64,000 nt of DNA from Terriglobia bacterium (GCA_020072645.1 JAIQGK010000010.1:62001-126000); one strand, 5' to 3'; positions 35,503 through 44,569 are shown, counted from the stretch's first letter. Notes: generated by a model not told the origin, from the letters alone. Numbers and translations are program-made.

Positions 35503-35604
35503 CGCCGCAGATTTCCGCTGATGAACGCAGATCAAAACGGGTAGCCGCGAATCAACGGCGAAAGACGCGAATCAATTTCTGTTTTTGATTAGTTTTGATT
35601 CGCG
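35503..35604. repeat. intergenic repeat block with CGCGAATCAA hairpin
   Basis: CGCCGCAGATTTCCGCTGAT, GCCGCGAATCAACGGCG and an inverted pair CGCGAATCAA (35566-35575) / TTGATTCGCG (35595-35604). These phrases (CGCAGATTTCCGCTGATG-type) belong to a repeat family found between genes in several phyla. It lies between the convergent amidohydrolase and treZ genes and may act as a bidirectional hairpin. Confidence 0.6.
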
Positions 35605-35623
35605 AAATTCGTGGCTTGCTTTT

Positions 35624-37411
35624 TCACCGCATGTCTAGGCTCTCTACCCAAACGCTAACAGCGTAGCCATCCTCTTCTTCAGCCAGAGCTTTTTCCCATC
35701 CAGCGCCAAGTTCAGGAAGAGCAGAGGCGCCCTGAATTCGCGCGAAGACTTTGAGAGTGGGTTCTTCGCAGGGAATCTGCATGTGGATGATGCCGTCAAT
35801 TAATTTGGCTTCGCAGGTCGGCTCGCAATCTTTCATGAATTTTTTGCGCAGCGCGAGCAGAGACGTGTACCAATCCAGCATTGGATTTTCACCCTGCGTT
35901 AGCTGCCAGTTGAGTTTTGATCGCTTGAAGGTCACGGAGTCCTGCGGATCAGGCACATGGTGGCCGGCAAAATCAAAGTCTTTGAACTCCTGCTGGCGGC
36001 CTTCGCGTACGGCCTGCTGCAAGATGGGATCGCCGTAGTCCGTAAAGAAGAGGAAAGGATTGGGCTCGTCATATTCCTGGCCCATAAAGAGCAACGGCGT
36101 TTCTGAAGCCAGCAGCAGAAGCGCCGCAGCAAGCATTCGAGCGCCGCGAGGGACAAGCGCAGTAAGCCTCTCACCCGTGGCGCGATTGCCGACTTGGTCA
36201 TGGTTCTGGATGCAGATCACGTGCGCTGCGGCGGGCATGCCGGCGCTGCTCGTGCCGCGCGGGCGTCCACTCCAAAAATGGAACGGCTCACCCTGAAAGA
36301 CGAAGCCGTGCGTGAGCGCGCGGGTGATTTGATCCGGGCGGCCGAAATCCTGGTAATAGCCTTTACGCTCACCGGTAAAGAACGCGTGGATGGCGTGATG
36401 AAAATCGTCACTCCAGATTGCGTCAAGTCCAAAGCCGCCGGCTTTAGGGGCGCGGACGATCTTAGTATCGTTTTCGTCGGTTTCAGCGATGACATAAACG
36501 TGGCGGCCGAGTTCACTGGCCAGGGCGGCAACGTCGGCTTTGATTTCAGCCAGAATGTGGCGTGACGAATCATCCTTGATGGTCTGTACCGCATCAAGCC
36601 GAAGGCCATCCATGTGATACTCACGCACCCAGTAAAGCGCGTTTTGCGCGAAATAACGGCGGACGCCTTCGCACCCGGGCTGATCGTAATTGATGGCTTC
36701 GCCCCACGGCGTTTGATGTTTGTCAGTGAAGTAAGGGCCAAACAGCCACAGGTAATTGCCTTCATTGCCCAAATGGTTGTAAACCACGTCAAGCATCACG
36801 GCCAAGCCGATGGCGTGTGCTGCATTGACCAGTCGCTTGAGGCCTTCAGGACCGCCATAACTGGCCTGGACCGCGTATGGTGAAACGCCATCATAACCCC
36901 AGTTACGTGTCCCGGGAAAAGCGGCGACCGGCATAATTTCGATCACGGTGACGCCAAGCTTTTTAAGGTAAGGCAGCTTGGTGATAGCTGCGTCGAACGT
37001 GCCTTGCGGCGTGAACGTGCCGATGTGGAGTTCATAGATTACGTAGTCGCGCAGCGGAAGGCCGCGCCAGGCGGAGTCAGTCCACGCGAATGTCTCAGGA
37101 TCGACGATCTCCGTTGGCCCGTGAACGCCTTCCGGCAGCAGCCGCGATACGGGATCGGGCACAGGCTTGTTCTGGTCGACGATGTAAGAGTATCTGTCAC
37201 CGGGGCGGGCAAAGGCCTGGAGTGAGAAGTAGCCGTCGGATGCTTGCATCGGCCAGTCGTGATTGCCTTGGTCGTTGTTCAGGCGTAGCGTGACGGTTTT
37301 TGCCGATGGCGCCCAGACGCGGAAGTCGCAGTTGTCGCCAGCGAGATGAGCACCGAGCATTTTAGACATTGCGTTGTTAGATACGGCGTTGCTAAGTGTA
37401 TGGCTGCTCAC
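35624..37411 (-). CDS. treZ: malto-oligosyltrehalose trehalohydrolase
   Basis: 595 residues (or about 578 if ATG 37360, MLGAHLAGDNCDFRVWAP, is used, which fits the family better). It splits trehalose from maltooligosyltrehalose. A CBM48-type N-terminus (FRVWAPSAKTVTLRL) precedes a GH13 barrel: VMLDVVYNHLGNEG (region I), DGLRLDAVQTI with the Asp nucleophile (II), VIAETDEND with the Glu acid (III) and ICIQNHDQVGNR (IV). The TreZ-specific LPYLKKLGVTVIEIMPVAAF and PSWNWGYDGV-like FPGTRNWGYDGVSPYAVQAS are present. The partner treY is not nearby, which is unusual since they are normally adjacent. Confidence 0.94.
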   Translation of the reverse strand: MSSHTLSNAVSNNAMSKMLGAHLAGDNCDFRVWAPSAKTVTLRLNNDQGNHDWPMQASDGYFSLQAFARPGDRYSYIVDQNKPVPDPVSRLLPEGVHGPTEIVDPETFAWTDSAWRGLPLRDYVIYELHIGTFTPQGTFDAAITKLPYLKKLGVTVIEIMPVAAFPGTRNWGYDGVSPYAVQASYGGPEGLKRLVNAAHAIGLAVMLDVVYNHLGNEGNYLWLFGPYFTDKHQTPWGEAINYDQPGCEGVRRYFAQNALYWVREYHMDGLRLDAVQTIKDDSSRHILAEIKADVAALASELGRHVYVIAETDENDTKIVRAPKAGGFGLDAIWSDDFHHAIHAFFTGERKGYYQDFGRPDQITRALTHGFVFQGEPFHFWSGRPRGTSSAGMPAAAHVICIQNHDQVGNRATGERLTALVPRGARMLAAALLLLASETPLLFMGQEYDEPNPFLFFTDYGDPILQQAVREGRQQEFKDFDFAGHHVPDPQDSVTFKRSKLNWQLTQGENPMLDWYTSLLALRKKFMKDCEPTCEAKLIDGIIHMQIPCEEPTLKVFARIQGASALPELGAGWEKALAEEEDGYAVSVWVESLDMR

Positions 37412-37442
37412 GTATGTTGAGAAGGACCCAACAGCCTTCAGG

Positions 37443-38075
37443 ATGCATCAACAAAAAAAGCCAGAATTGATTTTAGCTTCGTCTTCGCCGCGGCGTCAGG
37501 AGTTGCTGCGCGAAATCGGGATTCCGTTTCAGGTGCATGCCGCGAACATCAATGAAGACCAATTCGCCCACGAGCCGCCGATCGAATATGCGCTGCGGCT
37601 GGCGCGGGAAAAAGCGCAGGCAGTTGCAGCGCAGTATCCGCAGAGCTACGTGCTGGGCGCGGACACAATCGTCGTGATCGAGGGCGAAGTGCTGGGCAAG
37701 CCAATAGACCACGCTGACGCGATGCGCATCTTGCGGCGTCTTTCGGGGCGCAGCCATGAAGTCACGACAGCGGTAAGCCTGATTGCGCCGAGCGCAGTTT
37801 CTCCCAGCATAGTTCCATCGGAAACAGTCGCGCCCGGCACGCTCGCGGAGACGCGTGCCAGCACAACGAAAGTTTACTTTCGTGAAATTGCCGAAGCCGA
37901 GATTCAGCAGTATGTTGCCGGCGGTGAACCCATGGACAAAGCCGGAGCATACGCCATACAAGGCGGCGCATCACGCTGGACCGACCGCATCGAGGGGGAA
38001 TTTTCCAATGTGGTGGGATTGCCTCTGTCTTTGGTGACAGAGATTTTAAAAACTACCGGGTTAATGAAAAGCTGA
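37443..38075 (+). CDS. maf: Maf family nucleotide pyrophosphatase
   Basis: 210 residues from ATG 37443. House-cleaning enzyme that hydrolyses dTTP/UTP or modified nucleotides. Signature LILASSSPRRQELLREIGI at the start, VLGADTIVVIEGEVLGKPID and MDKAGAYAIQGGASRWTDRI (the Maf QG/F motif) are intact. A loop of about 25 residues (APSAVSPSIVPSETVAPGTL) is inserted after EVTTAVSLI, longer than in E. coli YhdE. The gene diverges from treZ (31 bases) and its stop touches the stop of tatA, with no bases between. Confidence 0.93.
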   Translation: MHQQKKPELILASSSPRRQELLREIGIPFQVHAANINEDQFAHEPPIEYALRLAREKAQAVAAQYPQSYVLGADTIVVIEGEVLGKPIDHADAMRILRRLSGRSHEVTTAVSLIAPSAVSPSIVPSETVAPGTLAETRASTTKVYFREIAEAEIQQYVAGGEPMDKAGAYAIQGGASRWTDRIEGEFSNVVGLPLSLVTEILKTTGLMKS

Positions 38076-38252
38076 TTATTTCTTTTCAGCAGGCTGAGCG
38101 GCACCCTCGCCATCTTTCATTGCGCCCTTGAAATTTTTGATCGCGTCGCCCAGGCCTTTGCCCAGATCGCCCAGCTTGCTAGGACCAAAAAATATCAATG
38201 CGATGACCAGAATGATCAGCAGCTCAGGTACACCAAGTTTTCCACCAAACAT
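38076..38252 (-). CDS. tatA: twin-arginine translocase subunit TatA
   Basis: 58 residues from ATG 38252 (GGAG 8 bases upstream); an in-frame ATG at 38318 would add a non-TatA tail. One membrane helix (GVPELLIILVIALIFF), the hinge FGPSKLGDLGKGLGDAI and an amphipathic helix, then a charged end. TatA forms the pore for folded proteins with a twin-arginine signal. TatB/TatC are not here. Tail-to-tail with maf, zero bases between stops. Confidence 0.93.
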   Translation of the reverse strand: MFGGKLGVPELLIILVIALIFFGPSKLGDLGKGLGDAIKNFKGAMKDGEGAAQPAEKK

Positions 38253-38413
38253 TGTTTTGCTCCGTCCAGGAAACACCGTGAAGCAGGCTTCCGTGGGTTT
38301 GTTATTAAGATTCATCACGATTGTAGGTCAACCAAACAGGGGAGTCAAAGAAACATTGAAAACTAAGGACTTTAAGTAACTCAATCTTAAGTTCTTTAAT
38401 AAATCCTTATGTT

Positions 38414-39592
38414 TCATAGACTTTGGACCAACGTGGCGACTAAGGCGGTTCGCTTAGGCAGCTCCTGGATTACAACGGACTCATTAGGAGCGTGCGCCCC
38501 CTCGCCCAGCGCGCCCAGCCCGTCCAGGGTCGGTATGCCCAGTGCCGATGTAAAGTTTCCGTCTGATCCGCCGCCGGTAGAAGACTCCTCCAGCTTCCAT
38601 CCCATGGTTGCGGCGATCTCTTGAGCCATGCCAAAAAGCCGCCCGGTGCCTTCCGTCCGTTCCATGGGTGGGCGATTGATTCCGCCACTCAGCTCAATAG
38701 CGCAATCCGGATCGAACGGCTTGAGCGCGGCAAATTTTTTTTCCAGCTCTGCGGCGTCAGCGGCGCGGGCAATGCGCAAGTCAACCTCAGCCCAGGCTTC
38801 CGCGGCAATCACGTTGCTGCGTGTTCCCCCCTGGATCACTCCGGGGTTCACCGTGATTCCGCGCGCGAGATCGGTAAATTTCACGATCTCCAGAAGCTGG
38901 CGCGCCAACTCAACAATGGCGCTGCGGCCTTTCTCAAAATCCACGCCAGAGTGGGATGCCCGGCCGCGCACGCGGATCGTCATGTCGCCCACGCCTTTGC
39001 GTGAAGTTTTTAGATGTCCCTGCGGACCCTGTGAAGGCTCCAGCACCAGCACAGCCTCACAGCTTTTGGCTGTGGCCTCCACGATCGGGCGGCCCGTGGT
39101 GCTGCCAACTTCTTCGTCGGTATCCAGCAGGATAGTTACGGGTCGATGCGCCGCGCCGGATTCTTTGAGCGCGCGCAAGGCAAAAATCATCATGGCAATT
39201 CCGGCCTTCATGTCATACACGCCGGGACCAAAAACGCGTTCAGCTTCCATGCGGAACGGCATCTTCGCCAGAGTGCCCATCGGCCAGACGGTATCAAAGT
39301 GTCCCAGGAGAAGTACGGGCTTGCCCACGCCGCCGGCAAATTCAGCTTTCAGGTGATTGCCCGCCGCTTCCTGCGGATAGAAAGTTACCTGTCCGCCCAG
39401 GCGTTCAAACACTTCCGCCAGGAATGCGCCCATGCGGTCCACCGCGGCTTTGTCGTCGCTGGGTGATTCAATCTCCACCATCTTCCGCAGCAGTGAAAGC
39501 ATTTCGCTCTCATGCTGCTGGCAGAAAGCAAGGTGGGCAAGTGCGGTTTGGCTGGCGGCTTTGGTGGTCATATCCGCATGATAAATGCTCAT
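38414..39592 (-). CDS. M20 family metallopeptidase (CPG2/glutamate carboxypeptidase-like)
   Basis: 392 residues from ATG 39592 (MSIYHADM; an ATG at 39571 is a close alternative, and the track-like extension to 39733 is not protein-like). Zinc motifs: LLLGHFDTVWPMGTLAK, FGPGVYDMKAGIAMMIF, LLDTDEEVGSTTG, LVLEPSQG; the dimerisation domain has VRGRASHSGVDFEKG. This pattern is that of carboxypeptidase G2-type enzymes, which release C-terminal glutamate from peptides or folate. No signal peptide, so cytoplasmic. Confidence 0.88.
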   Translation of the reverse strand: MSIYHADMTTKAASQTALAHLAFCQQHESEMLSLLRKMVEIESPSDDKAAVDRMGAFLAEVFERLGGQVTFYPQEAAGNHLKAEFAGGVGKPVLLLGHFDTVWPMGTLAKMPFRMEAERVFGPGVYDMKAGIAMMIFALRALKESGAAHRPVTILLDTDEEVGSTTGRPIVEATAKSCEAVLVLEPSQGPQGHLKTSRKGVGDMTIRVRGRASHSGVDFEKGRSAIVELARQLLEIVKFTDLARGITVNPGVIQGGTRSNVIAAEAWAEVDLRIARAADAAELEKKFAALKPFDPDCAIELSGGINRPPMERTEGTGRLFGMAQEIAATMGWKLEESSTGGGSDGNFTSALGIPTLDGLGALGEGAHAPNESVVIQELPKRTALVATLVQSL

Positions 39593-39859
39593 TGTCTTTT
39601 CCCGACGTCCGAATCCCGATGTCCTTGATGTCCCTATCTCCCTGGATGTCGCAGCATTGTGAACACAATGCGGTAAACGTCTCTCCAGGTTGCGTAAAGA
39701 GTCTCGCCGCCTATTGGACATTCCACAATCCAAGCCAATTCCATGCGCCTGAAGTCTTCCCTCGTATCTATTTCATTTTTCGGAATTTTTTTCGAAGGGA
39801 GACTCCTCGAAATTGCGTTATGAAAATATTACGAGCAGAATTTAACGGAAGAGGTTCTC

Positions 39860-42238
39860 ATGAAGCAGAAGAGAATGCCGCTGCAGACCATGCGGCCCGT
39901 TGGACATCCTTCCCCGTTTCCACCGCGACGCGATTATTCTTCGCTTTCGATCAAGGATCTGCTTGATGCGCGTGACGCCTATCATGTGTATCTCGCCAGC
40001 CTCGAAAATGTCGTCGGAACAGCAGTGGGCCGGTATCTTATTCACCATAAAGACTGGTATGCAGAGCATCCTCCGGATCAGCCGCGACCGGAAGGCTATC
40101 CGCGCGTCACGGAGCCCAGAACGCTGTTGAACTCCATTATTCGGCCATGGTCCTGGCCAGCCGTATTGGTCTTCGTGCGTGACTGGCAAGAAGCGGGAAA
40201 GCTCGGCTCCGAGCTTGTTCCCAGAACTCTGTACCTGCAGGATGGCCGCGCCATACCCACATGCGTGATTCTCGCCCAGCCTGATGAAGCGCCAGCTACA
40301 CTGGCTCCAGGCCCTTCCTTCAACAGTTCCATGCTCGGCGGCGGTTATTCCTGCATGCGCCAGCATCAGGGCGAGCAGAGCCTAGGCACTTTCGCTTGCC
40401 TGATTCGTAAAGGCGGCTCCTACTACGCACTTACGAACCGTCACGTTGCAGGTGGGGAAGGCGAAGAGGTGCGCGCATTCATTCGCGGCGCGTACCAGCG
40501 TGTCGGAGTGACGTCAAGCATCGCCGTCGATCGTCAACTGATGAGCGGAGCATTCCCCAGTTGGGCCGGTTCGCGGACCTATCTCACGCTCGATGCAGGC
40601 CTTGTCCGTATCGACGACATACGCCAATGGACATCCCAGGCTTTTGGCATTGGCGAAATCGGAGAAATCTTTGATGCCACAGAGCAATCGATCACGCTTG
40701 ACCTGATCGGCTGCCCGTTGCGAGCTTTCGGGGGTTCCAGCGGCGTTTCCGAAGGCGAAATCATGGCGCTTTTCTTCCGCTTTGCTTCGTCTGGTGGGTT
40801 CGATTACGCAACCGACCTGTTGATTGGCCCCAGAATGAATCAGGGTCCGGATCACCCGCTGACACAACCTGGTGATTCCGGGACTGTCTGGTACTACGAT
40901 CCGCCCCAACAGGCGCAGCAAAAGGAGACAGAATCGCAGGATTTTGACGACCGGATGCTGCCGCCTGACCGTGGCAGACGCGCGCGCCGACTTCGGCCAG
41001 TGGCAATGCAGTGGGGCGGCCAGCGGTTTGTGGATTCGGCCGGGATTCGCAGCTCATTTGCTCTGGCCTCATTCATGTCCACAATTTGCCGATCTCTAGA
41101 TGTGGAGGTGGTTCGCAATTGGAGCACGGGCCATGACGAGTATTGGGGGAAAATTGGTCACTTCAGTATCGGCTGGAAAGCTTGTGATCAGGTATCGGGC
41201 ACTTTGAGTGAGCTCCTAAGAGCTAATCAGGAGCGGATAGGCTTTGACGATGAAACCATCAGCCAAGGCAAGGAGTTCCGAGTTGGACGCTCCGGCTTTG
41301 TTCCACTCGTTGACGTTCCAGATTACGTTATGGTCACACCAGGCTCAGGCCGCCCCAACGAGGCGATTCAGCACTTTGCCGACATCGACATTCAAGACAT
41401 AAATGGCGGTCCATCGCTCTTGGACCGTTGCTTCAAAGATCCGAAGAACATCTCAGCCAAGGTTTGGAAGGATTATTTTGATGGCTTTGCCGCTCGTGGT
41501 GCAGGACCCGAAGAGGGGTGCCTCCCGTTTCGTGTCTGGCAAATATGGGAAGCTATGGTCGAGTACTTGAAAAATGGTGACGTTCTGCATTTTGTGGCTG
41601 CCGGCGGTATCATGGGCCACTATGTTGGGGATGCTTCACAGCCCTTACATTGTTCGTATCTGCATCACGGTGTCCCTCCCATGATGGAAGTGGATGGCCG
41701 GGAATACCCCTTTCCTCGTGATAGCGATGAGTTTGCGGCTTTCAAGAAAACCGCAGAGGCCAAAATCCATGGGATTTACGAGGAGCAAATGCTGGAGGTT
41801 GACACCGCAACCGCGCTGGCCGGCGTTGATGAGGCGCTGCAGAATGGCCACGAAGACGTGCCCGACATTGAGACCGGCCATGATGCGGGTATCGCGATCA
41901 TCAAATTGATGCACGATGCACAAGGCCGGCTTTCTCCCATGGACATCATTAAAGCTGATGATCCGAGCCTTGGACCAACCGCCCGCTCAAAAGCTCTGTG
42001 GGAAAACAAAAAGGTGCGCGAAGCGACTATCCAATCGCTGGCTGATAGCGTGATGATTCTTGCTGCGCTCTGGTCCAGTGCATGGAAGGCCGGTAAAGGG
42101 AACAAGATCAGTAAATCGAAGATAAAGGAGTTCTCTGAAAAAGAACTGCAAAAGATCTACCGCAAAGAAAAAGACTTCATCCCGAGTCTGAGCCTTCAAG
42201 AAATGGCCGATAGCGGGGAATTCGAACCTCCAAAGTAG
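39860..42238 (+). CDS. trypsin-like serine protease fused to an S1/P1-nuclease-like zinc domain
   Basis: 792 residues with no signal peptide. Part one (about 160-400) has a chymotrypsin-type triad in order: His195 in YYALTNRHVAGG, Asp245 in YLTLDAGLVRI, Ser340 in LTQPGDSGTVW. Part two (about 440-760) resembles zinc phospholipase C/S1-P1 nucleases: YWGKIGHFSIG, RPNEAIQHFADIDI, and the signature GHYVGDASQPLHCSYLHHG (His587, Asp591, His597), then the helix with ETGHDAGIAI. A basic C-terminal helix (KISKSKIKEFSEKELQKIYR) ends it. Such a fusion is not one I recognise. It points toward the RiPP locus on the other strand. It may act as an effector or in self/non-self degradation, but this is guesswork. 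Confidence 0.65.
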   Translation: MKQKRMPLQTMRPVGHPSPFPPRRDYSSLSIKDLLDARDAYHVYLASLENVVGTAVGRYLIHHKDWYAEHPPDQPRPEGYPRVTEPRTLLNSIIRPWSWPAVLVFVRDWQEAGKLGSELVPRTLYLQDGRAIPTCVILAQPDEAPATLAPGPSFNSSMLGGGYSCMRQHQGEQSLGTFACLIRKGGSYYALTNRHVAGGEGEEVRAFIRGAYQRVGVTSSIAVDRQLMSGAFPSWAGSRTYLTLDAGLVRIDDIRQWTSQAFGIGEIGEIFDATEQSITLDLIGCPLRAFGGSSGVSEGEIMALFFRFASSGGFDYATDLLIGPRMNQGPDHPLTQPGDSGTVWYYDPPQQAQQKETESQDFDDRMLPPDRGRRARRLRPVAMQWGGQRFVDSAGIRSSFALASFMSTICRSLDVEVVRNWSTGHDEYWGKIGHFSIGWKACDQVSGTLSELLRANQERIGFDDETISQGKEFRVGRSGFVPLVDVPDYVMVTPGSGRPNEAIQHFADIDIQDINGGPSLLDRCFKDPKNISAKVWKDYFDGFAARGAGPEEGCLPFRVWQIWEAMVEYLKNGDVLHFVAAGGIMGHYVGDASQPLHCSYLHHGVPPMMEVDGREYPFPRDSDEFAAFKKTAEAKIHGIYEEQMLEVDTATALAGVDEALQNGHEDVPDIETGHDAGIAIIKLMHDAQGRLSPMDIIKADDPSLGPTARSKALWENKKVREATIQSLADSVMILAALWSSAWKAGKGNKISKSKIKEFSEKELQKIYRKEKDFIPSLSLQEMADSGEFEPPK

Positions 42239-42484
42239 CTGGCGGGGAAGACGCAAGATGAAGCGCAATTCAGAATGGAGAAAAGGGAGAACCTGAACCG
42301 GATAAGGGTTCCGTAAGCAGAGCAAGTAGCAAGAGGCTCGCCACTACCACGGGCCATCGCGGTTCAATGGACCCTATCGGAGCCGGTTCTCTCATTGCTA
42401 GGCGACGTGCGATTCACGAGGACACTTCTCGCGCAGCGCCTCGCCCGCGGCGTGGTCCCGCCTGCCCCAGAATTTCCCAGGCGT

Positions 42485-43180
42485 TCAATTGGGCTCTCCA
42501 TCAGAGGGTTGGCCATAATCCGGCTTGGGCAGCAGACGGTCGCGGTCGTAAGGCGGATCTTCGTGCGTGGGAATGGGATCATTGGGCCAATCCTTCTGCC
42601 ACTGCTGGCGAAAGTCGTCGTCCGCGTAATACTTGAGGTAGAGCACCATATCCTGCTCGCTGCAGCCGCCAAGCAACTGGATGTGATACGCGGAATTCGC
42701 ACCCAGCGCCAATGCCTTTGTTTCTTCCCGCAGGGAATTGGTCCACAGATGGGTGTAGAGTTCGCGGTCACTGAGATGATCTGTCTGTTCTACAAACACA
42801 CGAAGCAAGGCGAGCTTTTGGATTATGTCCCATAGTGTTGCCGTCAGTTCCTCATCCGTGAGCGAATCCGGCGGTGGGAGTAACACGCCCGCGTTCTCAA
42901 GCTGCTGGAAGTGGGTCGTCCAGGGAGCTTCCTCGTAGTCCACAACGTGTTTCCAAAATCCTTCTTCCACTTCGGCGGGCAGCCCAGAGGGATAGTCGTC
43001 CAGCGTGCCAACCGTCATCTGGCCGCCGCAAAGCTCTTCTGCGCGGCGTTTCAAGTCTTCGATTCTCTCTTCCGGGGTTCCCTTCTTCCGGTCATCCTCA
43101 GCTTTAGGCTTTACAGCTTTGGGCTTTGCTTTGGGTTTTGCTGCTTTGCGCTTTGCCACTTTAGGCTTAGGCTTTGCCAT
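42485..43180 (-). CDS. conserved-looking protein with histone-H1-like basic tail
   Basis: 231 residues with CGGAGATAACAA upstream of ATG 43180. The first 32 residues are almost only Lys, Pro, Ala, Arg and Val (AKPKPKVAKRKAAKPKAKPK), like the DNA-binding tail of histone H1 or bacterial Hc1/AlgP proteins. The rest is acidic and helical: LTDEELTATLWDIIQKLALL, VFVEQTDHLSDRELYTHLWT, ending in a Pro/Asp-rich stretch. I do not recognise the folded part. It is the next gene on the strand after the ATP-grasp ligase, 294 bases on, so a link to the RiPP genes is possible but not shown. Confidence 0.6.
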   Translation of the reverse strand: MAKPKPKVAKRKAAKPKAKPKAVKPKAEDDRKKGTPEERIEDLKRRAEELCGGQMTVGTLDDYPSGLPAEVEEGFWKHVVDYEEAPWTTHFQQLENAGVLLPPPDSLTDEELTATLWDIIQKLALLRVFVEQTDHLSDRELYTHLWTNSLREETKALALGANSAYHIQLLGGCSEQDMVLYLKYYADDDFRQQWQKDWPNDPIPTHEDPPYDRDRLLPKPDYGQPSDGEPN

Positions 43181-43344
43181 TTGTTATCTCCGGCGTGGAG
43201 CGATGGCGCACAGGTCCGCGCTGCACCGCTCAGCAGTCAAAAAATTAAAGATAAAAGACAAAAGTTACGCGGGAAATCCTACACGAGCTCGGGTCGGCTT
43301 TCTACCGACACAACAGCGCAAGTTCAGAGTCTATATCCGCGATC

Positions 43345-43366
43345 ATCCGCGCAAATCCGCGGTAGA
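43345..43366. repeat. ATCCGCG...ATCCGCGGTAGA dispersed repeat, copy 1
   Basis: The 22-base word here recurs at 46754-46775 with three changes in the middle. It lies in the 293-base gap between the ATP-grasp ligase and the next gene, which also holds cgatcatccg words and TTTCTCCGTGTCTCAGCGAC (related to the word after the repeat at 9845). No gene is seen in the gap. Confidence 0.5.
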
Positions 43367-43474
43367 GCTGCCCGATCATCTGATCTCCTGGTCACGCGCG
43401 ATCATCCGATCTGCGTTTTCTCCGTGTCTCAGCGACTCCGTGGCAGGTTTGCCCGCTGCCCTCATCCGCCACTT

Positions 43475-44569
43475 TCACGCTTCTATCGAAACATAGCTGG
43501 CATCTGGATCAGCTTCTTCCGGCAACTGCTGGTCTTTGGCCGGGGATGCGAGGTAGTCACTCAAGGAAGGAAATTCTGACTGTCTTGCTTCGAGCATCTG
43601 CCGTGATGATCCTTCCGGCGAGGTCAGAAAAGCCAGGAATTTTTCCTGCACATGAAGACCGGCATTGGCTGCGTCGAGCCAGAGGAACTGTCCACCTTCA
43701 TTGACTTCAAGGAACCACCACCGGTCCTGATTGTCGATGGCGAAGTCAAAGCTGCCGCAGGCGATACCGGATTTGGCCGCGAACGCCAGCACGGATTTTT
43801 CAACCTCCGGCGGTGTGATGACGGCTTCTACTCTCACTAAGCCTTGCGTGGCGTCCCCGCGCCAGTCGAGCGCGCCCTTGAGGCTGTGAAGAGCATAGGA
43901 ATACACTGCCGCGCCCAGCAGTACCATGCGTACGTCGAATTTCTTGACGACCAACTCCTGGTAGATGGCAGGCGCGTAGGTGAGCACTTCGTCGCTGGGC
44001 AGCTTGTCCGCGCTGAGTTCAAAAGTCTCAGTAACCATCACCGGGCCACCCTGCTCTTTTTCCCAGATGTGCGTGGAGAAGGTCTTGCAGATCATCCGTT
44101 GAGGATTGCCGCGAAAATACTCTCGTACGGCTTGCGGCGAGTTGGTCATCAACGTCCGGGGCACGTTCATGCCGCAGGCGCGGGCCAGCACGAGCTGGAC
44201 GGATTTATTGGTGATGAAGCGCGAGGCCGCGTATTTGTTGACCACGCGCACTGGCAAAGCTTCAAGAAGATACATCAGAGAATCAAAAAACGAGCGGTAT
44301 TCATTGGCTGCAAACTTTGCGTCTTCAGGGGCCGTTTGCGGATTGGGCTTGGGGTCCACTGGCTTGCGAATCCAAACCACGTCGCCGGACTCAACCAGAT
44401 GATGGCCAAATTTGAGCTGCGTATTCGCGAGCAAAGAGATGGATGCCTGTTTGGTCTCTGCCCATCCCAGGCCCGCCCAGCAGGCCACGGAGTACCCGGC
44501 TTGCTCCAGCGCCCACTTCAACGGGGCGGTATGACTATCATTCTCCGGAGCGGTGATCAATATCTTCAT
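43475..44569 (-). CDS. ATP-grasp ribosomal peptide ligase (MvdD/MdnC-like RiPP maturase)
   Basis: 364 residues from ATG 44569 (AGAGGGAAG 6 bases upstream). ATP-grasp enzymes of this family close omega-ester or omega-amide rings between Thr/Ser/Lys and Asp/Glu side chains of a precursor. Family traits: N-terminal MKILITAPENDSHTAPLKWA, NKSVQLVLARACGMNVPRTL (leader-binding region follows in MvdD/MdnC), PQAVREYFRGNPQRMICKTF, the conserved KKFDVRMVLLGAAVYSYAL and the metal-binding ACGSFDFAIDNQDRWWFLEV then NEGGQFLW. The two genes directly upstream encode matching small peptides. C-terminal about 45 residues are extra and acidic. Specific ring chemistry is inferred from family. Confidence 0.85.
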   Translation of the reverse strand: MKILITAPENDSHTAPLKWALEQAGYSVACWAGLGWAETKQASISLLANTQLKFGHHLVESGDVVWIRKPVDPKPNPQTAPEDAKFAANEYRSFFDSLMYLLEALPVRVVNKYAASRFITNKSVQLVLARACGMNVPRTLMTNSPQAVREYFRGNPQRMICKTFSTHIWEKEQGGPVMVTETFELSADKLPSDEVLTYAPAIYQELVVKKFDVRMVLLGAAVYSYALHSLKGALDWRGDATQGLVRVEAVITPPEVEKSVLAFAAKSGIACGSFDFAIDNQDRWWFLEVNEGGQFLWLDAANAGLHVQEKFLAFLTSPEGSSRQMLEARQSEFPSLSDYLASPAKDQQLPEEADPDASYVSIEA

